Below are positions 43,030 through 48,834 of a DNA stretch of 48,834 nt, in pieces; positions within the stretch are counted from its first letter, which is position 1, and the number at the start of each line of letters is the position of its first letter. The notes beneath the pieces are model-generated. The model did not search any database, was not told the DNA's origin, and was given only the letters and a program-made list of their open reading frames with translations. Source of the stretch: Chara braunii (Eukaryota > Streptophyta > Charophyceae > Charales > Characeae); NCBI GenBank assembly GCA_003427395.1, contig BFEA01000010.1:4627229-4676062 (forward strand), in the 5' to 3' direction. A program made the position numbers and the translations under genes.

Positions 43030-43075
43030 ATACAAAGGCAAAGGTTAAGCAATATGGCTTCGGTTTGACTTGATC
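43030..43075 (+). repeat. Minisatellite unit beyond element C
   Basis: CAATATGGCTTCGGTTTGAC at 43050 is the same core as in 24301-25123, showing that element C split the array. Confidence 0.75.
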
Positions 43076-43403
43076 TTCATAAGCTCACAAGCGGTTAACA
43101 GGGACCCCCACTTTTCGGCCCGGGTTTATCAAGTCGAGAGATAATAAACTATTTATGTGAAAAACAACTTGGATTTTTTTGTGAGAGTTTACCCATTGTA
43201 GGATGGACTTGCATGTGGTTGAGTGTAAACTCTACGTATTCTGAGTCTTAGCTTTAATGGGTAGTTGCTTTAAAAGCTCGCCACATGCTTAAGCTATAGG
43301 AATTAGTTCAATTTCTGCAGTTTCCGAGTTAAGTTTATTTCTCATACTTGACTTTGTATAAATCTTGGAAAGGCACTTTCACTAAGGGAAGTGTTGCTCA
43401 AAT
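43076..43403. other. Unassigned spacer
   Basis: No ORF or repeat recognised between the minisatellite unit and element E. Confidence 0.4.
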
Positions 43404-43960
43404 TTAACCGGTAACTTTATCACCGACGCGTGTGTCCGGAAAGCTGGTCTCACTTCTACCGGTTACGATTCCCCGATTACCATTCGTTTAGGGGACAAAG
43501 ACACCGCCGTCGTAGTAGACCGCACAGTCCCCGAGACCACCATGACTGTCGGAACCCTCCACAGTCAGGTCTTATTCGATGTCATGCACTTGATGTGCGA
43601 CATCGTCTTGGGAATCCACCTGACCAACCCCCCCGACACGCCCATCGACATCCCCTATTTCCCCCACCCTACCTCCCAAAACTCTGTCACCCCTCACCAA
43701 TTCCTCCACATGGCTCGTGAGAACCCCGACTCCATCTACTATTGCCTTGTCCTTGATCGCGAGCGCCCCGAGGACCTATTCTCAACGGACACCCGATCAA
43801 ACGCCGCCCACCAACCCCGCCTTCACCTCCATCCTCAATGCGTTCAAGGATGTTTTCCCCGAGTCATTGCCCACCGGACTACCCCCGGATCATGGTGTCT
43901 CCCATACCATCGATCTGGAACCCATCCACACTTCGTCGTGCCCCCCTCCATATCAACTCT
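43404..43960 (+). pseudogene. pol: Element E protease C-terminal part and linker
   Basis: It starts TGNFITDACVRKAGL, i.e. just after where the D-S/T-G active site would be. It continues with PITIRLGDKDTAVVVDRTVP and LFDVMHLMCDIVLGIH, the second half of a retropepsin (ILG-type strand). A frame change near 43750-43800 leads to NAFKDVFPESLPTGLPPDHG, the conserved entry to the RT. Confidence 0.75.
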
Positions 43961-44880
43961 CTGTCCTGGAAGCTGAAGAAATGAAGCGGCAGCTCAATGA
44001 GCTCCTTGAACAAGCCAAACTCCTCACCCTTCGGTACACGCTGCCTTTTTGTCAAGAAAGGCGGAACCTCGAAATTAACGATGTGCACAAACTACCGCGC
44101 CTTGAATCGGATCACGATCAAGAACAAGTACCCCCTACCTTGGATCTCCAAGCTTCTTGACCGCCTCCGTGGAGCCAAGTGTTTTACCAAGATCGACCTT
44201 CACAGTGGCTTCCACGAGATTCGCATCCGCGAGTAGGACACCCACAAGACCGCATTCCACTCTCGGTTCGGGCACTACGAGTTCCTCGTGATGCCTTTCA
44301 GACTCACTAATGCCCCCGCCATATTCCAATCCACCATGAACCACATCTTCCACAACCTCCTCGATGTTTGTTTCGTCATATACCTCGATGACATCCTCAT
44401 TTATAGTCCCACCTTCGAGTCCCACCTTCAACACCTTCGCCAAGTCCTCTCCATCCTCAGAGAGCAAAAATTTTACGCCAAGCTCAGCAAATGCACCTTT
44501 GCTGCCTCTACCATAGAATACCTTAGCCACATCATCTTTACTGAAGGAATCCGTTTGGACCCCTCGAAGGTCACCGCCCTCGTTGAGTACCCCCCGCCCA
44601 AAACCCTACTCCAATTACGCCCATTCCTCGACCTTGCAAACTATTACCGCCCCTTCATCCGCAACTTCTCCGACATCTCTTACCCACTCCATGAACTCAC
44701 ATGCAAGGATGAGCCCTTCAACTGGAACGACCGACGCCAAAACGCCTTCGACTTACTCAAACAAACCATCACCACGACCCCCGTCCTCAAGATCGTTGAC
44801 CCCTCTCGATATTTCTACGTTACCATCGACGCATCCGACTTCGCCACTGGAGCCGATTTATCCCAACACTTCCCTCGCGA
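43960..44880 (+). pseudogene. pol: Element E reverse transcriptase and RNase H start
   Basis: One frame from about 43997 with a single TAG at 44234. Motifs: [71 protein letters not shown] and FVIYLDDILIYSPTFESHLQ (catalytic YLDD), then LRPFLDLANYYRPFIRNFSD and the RNase H start FYVTIDASDFATGA. The upstream part (43880-43990) is in another frame. Confidence 0.85.
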
Positions 44881-45556
44881 CACTGCCAAAACCCCCTCCA
44901 TCAAAGACTCCCCCCACCCACCCCAAGGCTCCACCCGACGAATACCCCATCGCCTTCGCAAGCAAGAAGGTCCTTCCCGCGGAGATGAACTACCCCTCCA
45001 ACGAGAAGGAACTCCTCGCCGTGATCCACGCCCTCAAAGTCTGGCGCCCCAACCTCGACGGGCAATACTTCACCAACCGCACTGACAACACCATCGTCTT
45101 CTCTATCCTCACTAAGAAGGACATCACACCACGCCAAGTCCGCTGGTTGGACTTTTTTGCCCAATTCACATTCACCATTTGCCACATCCCCTACAAAAGC
45201 AACCGCGTTGCCGATGCCCTCTCTCGACACCCCAACCACAAGCCCCCCGAGAAAGTCTACGCCACCATGACTCATATCCAACTCCCCCATCACTCCACCA
45301 TCGCTACACCCAAGGCTACCTCTCTTGCCCAGATTTCTCGACTATCTACAACAAACTCCGTGACCTCGACCCAGTCGCTGACTACTCCCTTCGAGATGAA
45401 CTTCTTTACATCGACACCAAAGGCACTCGCCGATTTTGCATCTCGAACGCACGTGGTCTCCGTACCCAGCTCTTAGCCGAGCACCACGTTGCCAAGACCG
45501 CGGGACACCTCGGGTTCCAGAAAACCTTCGACACCATCTCCCGCTACTTCTACTAG
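44880..45556 (+). pseudogene. pol: Element E RNase H end and integrase zinc domain
   Basis: After a frameshift near 44880: YPIAFASKKVLPAEMNYPSN, EKELLAVIHALKVWRPNLDG, VRWLDFFAQFTFTICHIPYK, NRVADALSRHPN. After another shift near 45300: LLYIDTKGTRRFCI and LLAEHHVAKTAGHLGFQKTF (His pair of the HHCC zinc domain). It ends at YFY-TAG (45554), where Trp (TGG) is expected. Confidence 0.8.
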
Positions 45557-46090
45557 CCTTCCCTACTCGTCGACTTCAAAGCATGCATTCGTTCATGCCC
45601 CACATGTCAAGTTGTCAACCCCTCGAACCGGGCCAGACCCGGCAAGCTACAATCATTGCCTATCCCCACCCACCGGTGGCAGTCCATCTCTATGGACTTC
45701 GTGTGTGGTCTTCTCAAGGCAAACTGCGACCATGATTGCATTTACGTCATCGTTTGCAGCTTGACTAAACGTGCCCATTTCATCCCTTGCGCCACGTCGC
45801 ACAACGCCAAAGAGGTCGCCACCCTCTTCTTCGATGTGCCATCATTGGCTCCCCAAGAACATCATCAGTGACTGTGATCCCCACTTCCTCTCACAATTCT
45901 AGAAACACCTCTTCAAAACATATGGAACCACGGTCAAGTATAACACTGTATTCCACCCCAGACTGATGGACAAACCGAGAAGATGAATGATACTCTCCAA
46001 AGAATCTTGAGGAAGTATTGTCATCCACACCAACATGACTGGGATCAGTTGCTCATAGCCGCTTTCCCTCTGACTTCTTGCTCCCTTCAC
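45557..46090 (+). pseudogene. pol: Element E integrase core
   Basis: CIRSCPTCQVVNP completes the HHCC domain. RWQSISMDFVCGL holds the first catalytic Asp and NIISDCDPHFLSQF the second, in a shifted frame from about 45840. The Glu segment DGQTEKMNDTL (about 45965) is offset by the loss of one base. A TAG follows near 45900. Confidence 0.75.
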
Positions 46091-46140
46091 AACTCAACCC
46101 CTCCACCCCCTGCCCTTCTCTTAATGGATAGGTAGCAAGA

Positions 46141-46713
46141 ATGAACAGACTCCTCAGAGAAGCAACCGAAGCCCTTGAAAGAACACAAGAACAACAAGCC
46201 AACAAGATCAACAAACACAGACATGACGTGTCATTCAAAGTAGGGGACAACGTCTGGCTTTCTGCCAAACGCTTTGAACCCGAACAAGGCTTGTCCAAGA
46301 AACTCTCGAACAAGTGGCTATGTCCCTTCCCCATCATTGAACAAACCTCCCCCGTCAATTACAAACTCCAGCTCCCCCTTGACATGAGTCGTGTCCACCC
46401 TGTCTTCCATGTAGAATACCTAAACGAATACCATGAATCCCCACCCCAATTCGCTAACCGCCCAAATCCTAGACCTCCACCAATTATGTCACCCACAGGC
46501 CCTGAATTCGTCGTCCAAGCCATTATAGGACGAGGAACTACTCCGGTATCTGATGACCAATTGTTCCCTTTGGCCGACACCTTGGACTCGCAGACTTCTG
46601 GAGCAGCACCTTTGATATGGACATCAAGATTAATCTGCGACCTTCTATCCAAATCAAACCTCATCATCAGATCGTGTACCGGACGCAACCTGCTACTGGG
46701 ACAATCAAGTTGA
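46141..46713 (+). pseudogene. pol: Element E integrase C-terminus with GPY-like module
   Basis: KINKHRHDVSFKVGDNVWLS, KLSNKWLCPFPIIEQTSPVN, YKLQLPLDMSRVHPVFHVEY. This matches the GPY/F module found at the integrase end of many Ty3/gypsy elements, with CPF in place of GPF. EFVVQAIIGR after it looks like the start of a chromodomain, cut short by a frameshift; its end continues in another frame (about 46617-46760). Confidence 0.8.
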
Positions 46714-46759
46714 AGCCTTTGTCGTCTACATCACAAGAACTGATGAAGACTGCCTCCTC

Positions 46760-47174
46760 ACCGACATTTCTGCGACACCCTCCAAGACCTTCCTCAAGAT
46801 ATTTTTTTTTCGCATTTTTGACACTTTGTTACAAACCTGAAATGTTGTTTCCCCAGATCACTCAGACACCCCAGCACTTGAGCATTGAACAAATAATTTT
46901 TCTTTTTCTTTTTCTCAAACCTGACAACCTATAACCTTGTAGAACACCAATAGGACTGCCCCATTACTTGTAGAACCTCAATAGGATTACCCTTTGAGCA
47001 TTGATTCCCTCAACTACCCTGTTACCTGCACATTGATACCTTTACCCTTGAAGAACATCAGTACGATTACATTGTTACTTGCATTACTCCCCCTTTTCTT
47101 TCCAACAAGTAAACGGCCCCGTCCCGTCCTTCACAGTTGTTCATTAGGACTTCGGCAGCTGGGACGTTGTCTTC
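46760..47174. other. Element E 3' untranslated region
   Basis: No ORF. Short repeats of a phrase like CCTTGTAGAACAYCARTAGGAYT at about 46935, 46970 and 47050 indicate a small internal direct repeat. Confidence 0.5.
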
Positions 47175-47189
47175 TAGAGGGAGGGATAG
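47175..47189 (+). promoter_or_regulatory. Polypurine tract of element E
   Basis: AGAGGGAGGGATAG directly before TGTTACGGACTC. Confidence 0.75.
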
Positions 47190-47700
47190 TGTTACGGACT
47201 CAGCCAGGGCCTGGACCGCGGGTTACCACCCCGCCATGCTGCTATTTTATTTTTTTGAGTTTCTAATCTCCGACTCCTGACTGTTGGCGCCCTCTGCGGT
47301 TGGAGCATGTTCTTAAATTCCTCCTTGGACACTTTCGGATTTCGATACTTGGCGCCATCCGGTATTCTGGCGTCCGAACTCAGACCTTTGATTCTCAGTT
47401 CAGCCCTGAGGCAAATTGCACTTTTGCCCTTGGGATTGAACTTGAGTCCGGTACTTAAGACCGGACTCAAGCCCAGTACGGGCACTCAATTTTCAGCCTT
47501 AGTGCTTGTGCTTCAGTGCGACTTGCTACGACATTGTGTTCGGAATCCAAAATTGCAACTTTGCCACTTTGTGTCTGCGTCCATCGAGTCCTGTCGAGTC
47601 TGCGTCGAGTTGAGTGAGTGTGTATGTGTGCTCTCACTATCCCTCTCTCTCCCAGCCTCACTGCTCTGCCTCTGCCTCGTCACAAAAACCCTTGGGGTGG
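47190..47700 (+). repeat. 3' LTR of element E (right end uncertain)
   Basis: Starts TGTTACGGACTCAGCC after the PPT. With no second LTR in the window the end cannot be fixed; a terminus near CGTCACA (about 47686) is possible. It contains the 31-nt hairpin at 47441-47471. Confidence 0.6.
47441..47471. repeat. Perfect hairpin in the element E LTR
   Basis: CTTGAGTCCGGT, 7-nt loop ACTTAAG, ACCGGACTCAAG: a 12-bp perfect stem. Short for a transposon; more likely an LTR structural or regulatory element, or chance. Confidence 0.8.
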
Positions 47701-47716
47701 ATAAGGGGTTGAATGC

Positions 47717-48145
47717 ATGATGGAGTTAGTGCTCGCTGACACCCACGTACCACACATGGAACCTTCGACAATTGAAGAGGGGCCACATCAGGTTGAAGCG
47801 CATGAGAGTTTGGTAGGAGGCATGTATGTCCTAGTTAATACTCTACTTCAAGTGGAAGCCTCAAGGATAGACACCCAAGAGCGTGGTAAGGACAAAGAGG
47901 AGGATGCAGAAGAGGATGAAGAGTTTGAGGAAGGGGAAATAAAAGAGGCATTTAGTGAGGACAAGTACAAAGGAATATATTTGGAATTGGGGTCACTTCT
48001 TTCATGCGAAATAAGGAAAAGGGAGGTTGGTCAGAAAACTTTCAAGATGTGTCCGCATTTCTTGGTAAGGGATGACCACTTGTTCATTTGGGGGAGAGGA
48101 TGTGAACGGAGGAGGGTGGTCTCCTACGTGACATCCGCGGCCTAG
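47717..48145 (+). pseudogene. Acidic ORF resembling a retroelement pol fragment
   Basis: 142 codons. A very acidic middle (DKEEDAEEDEEFEEGEI) is followed by IYLELGSLLSCEIRKR and KMCPHFLVRDDHLFIWG then RRRVV. The last block resembles the segment just before the integrase zinc domain in some LTR elements (a 'Y-x-V-x-D/E-G-H-L-F' strand). I base this on pattern memory, so it is tentative. It ends abruptly at the GC-rich palindrome. A small host protein exon is the alternative. Confidence 0.4.
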
Positions 48146-48215
48146 GCCGCGGGCTATTCGGCCGCTGCGAGCGAAAAAGTCGGCCGCGGCCACGGCCGAT
48201 GAGGCCTAGTCCGCG
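48135..48215. repeat. GC-rich palindromic block
   Basis: CCGCGGCCTAGGCCGCGG (48135-48152) is a perfect 18-bp palindrome, followed by further GGCCGCGGCC, GGCCGATGAGGCC and CCGCGGCC repeats. It lies directly before very AT-rich DNA. Confidence 0.8.
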
Positions 48216-48580
48216 GCCTGTTTTTTTAATATATTTTTTTCACCCCTAAAAATAAGTTAAAAATATATATATATAGGGGTGTAGGGCTTGGAAAACCCTA
48301 TAACCCTATGTTTTTTATTTTGGAGTCCGACTTCATTTAAGATTTAAAAAAAATAAAAAACGAAGTTCGATTTAAACAAAATATTTAAAAAAAAAACAAA
48401 AAAAGAAAAAACAGAATTTTTTTTTGGCATTTTTTATCATGAGGGATATGTTTCCTGAGTTGTGCTGTATTTTTTTCATAAATTATTTTTGTTTTTTTGT
48501 AGGGAAATTAGGTGTTAAAAAAAAATGAAGATACAAAAATTTTAAACAAATCAACAAAAAAAGGGGCCAAGCTGGGGTTG
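48216..48580. other. AT-rich spacer
   Basis: Runs of A and T with no gene. Confidence 0.6.
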
Positions 48581-48598
48581 GTGTGTGTGTGCGTCCTC

Positions 48599-48635
<37 letters not shown>

Positions 48636-48663
48636 GCTGTGTGTGTGTGTGAGAGAGAGAGAG
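48581..48663. repeat. (TG)n/(GA)n microsatellite
   Basis: TG run with short interruptions ending in GAGAGAGAGA. Confidence 0.95.
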
Positions 48664-48668
48664 TCCAT

Positions 48669-48731
48669 CAATCAATCAAACCAATCAAGATCCTGTCGAT
48701 TCGATAGGATCTTCATTGGTTTGGTTGATTG
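48669..48731. repeat. Imperfect inverted repeat (hairpin) between TG repeats
   Basis: Left arm 48669-48694 (ends AATCAAGATCCT), 11-nt loop, right arm from AGGATCTTCATTGG with about two mismatches over roughly 26 bp. Confidence 0.8.
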
Positions 48732-48779
48732 ATTGATTGATTGATTGATTGTGTGTGTGTGTTTGTGTGTGTGTGTGTG

Positions 48780-48817
<38 letters not shown>

Positions 48818-48834
48818 TGTGTGTGTGTGTGTGT
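48732..48834. repeat. (GATT)n then (TG)n microsatellite
   Basis: GATT units continue from the hairpin arm, then TG repeats run to the end of the window. Confidence 0.95.

Larger units (their letters stand above)
43404..47700 (+). mobile_element. Element E: chromovirus-like Ty3/gypsy, 5'-truncated
   Basis: Protease remnant, RT, RNase H, integrase with GPY-like module, PPT and 3' LTR in order. No 5' LTR, PBS, gag or protease active site is present. Codon use is strongly C-ending, unlike A-D. The RT and integrase are closer in style to chromoviruses. Right end uncertain. Confidence 0.8.

Noticed and set aside
48483-48671. His-Thr repeat protein
   Set aside because: Direct translation of the TG microsatellite.

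Overview
The window looks like nuclear DNA of a green plant or streptophyte alga and is made almost entirely of decayed retrotransposons and simple repeats. I found no intact host gene. Plant-side clues are U6 copies with a plant-type 5' stem, LTR primer binding sites complementary to the 3' end of plant initiator tRNA-Met, and short TTTAGGG-like runs. A charophycean alga such as Chara is a guess from general style, not something the sequence proves. Two N bases (2289, 2293) mark it as assembled genomic sequence.

Layout. 1-2.9 kb: CT microsatellite, a 50-bp tandem repeat and degenerate repeats. 2.9-9.5 kb, minus strand: a LINE (LINE-1 here) with a nearly open endonuclease/reverse transcriptase ORF2 and a glutamine-rich ORF1. 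9.6-15.3 kb, plus strand: a much older LINE (LINE-2) interrupted by a tRNA-derived SINE with target-site duplications; the SINE itself carries a 0.7-kb insert. 15.5-15.8 kb: two U6 snRNA retropseudogenes in tandem. 15.9-20.7 kb: 5' part of a Ty3/gypsy element (element A) with a duplicated primer binding site. 21.4-21.7 kb: a SINE joined exactly to the first base of a U6 copy. 22.5-25.1 kb: GA microsatellite and an irregular ~60-bp minisatellite.

25.1-43.0 kb is one compound insertion. Element C (Ty3/gypsy) landed inside the minisatellite, whose next unit resumes at 43050. Element B/D of the same superfamily then landed in the 5' LTR of C, and a 7.0-kb segment (31732-38742) was inverted with breakpoints in the two pol genes. 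Undoing this inversion on paper restores reading across the B/D breakpoint, rejoins the split LTR of C, and puts a 4-bp target duplication (TCTA) on both sides of B/D. In A, B and C the gag-pol boundary carries the heptamer G GGA AAC in the gag frame shortly before a shared TAG. The pol frame is -1 in A and B, which points to programmed -1 frameshifting.

43.4-47.7 kb holds a different, C-rich, chromovirus-like Ty3/gypsy element (E), 5'-truncated in its protease and ending in a 3' LTR. 47.7-48.1 kb holds a short open reading frame resembling a pol fragment, followed by a GC palindrome, AT-rich DNA and TG repeats around a hairpin.

Most coding regions are pseudogenes. Boundaries of LINEs and unassigned spacers are approximate; LTR, PBS and breakpoint positions were read directly from the sequence.
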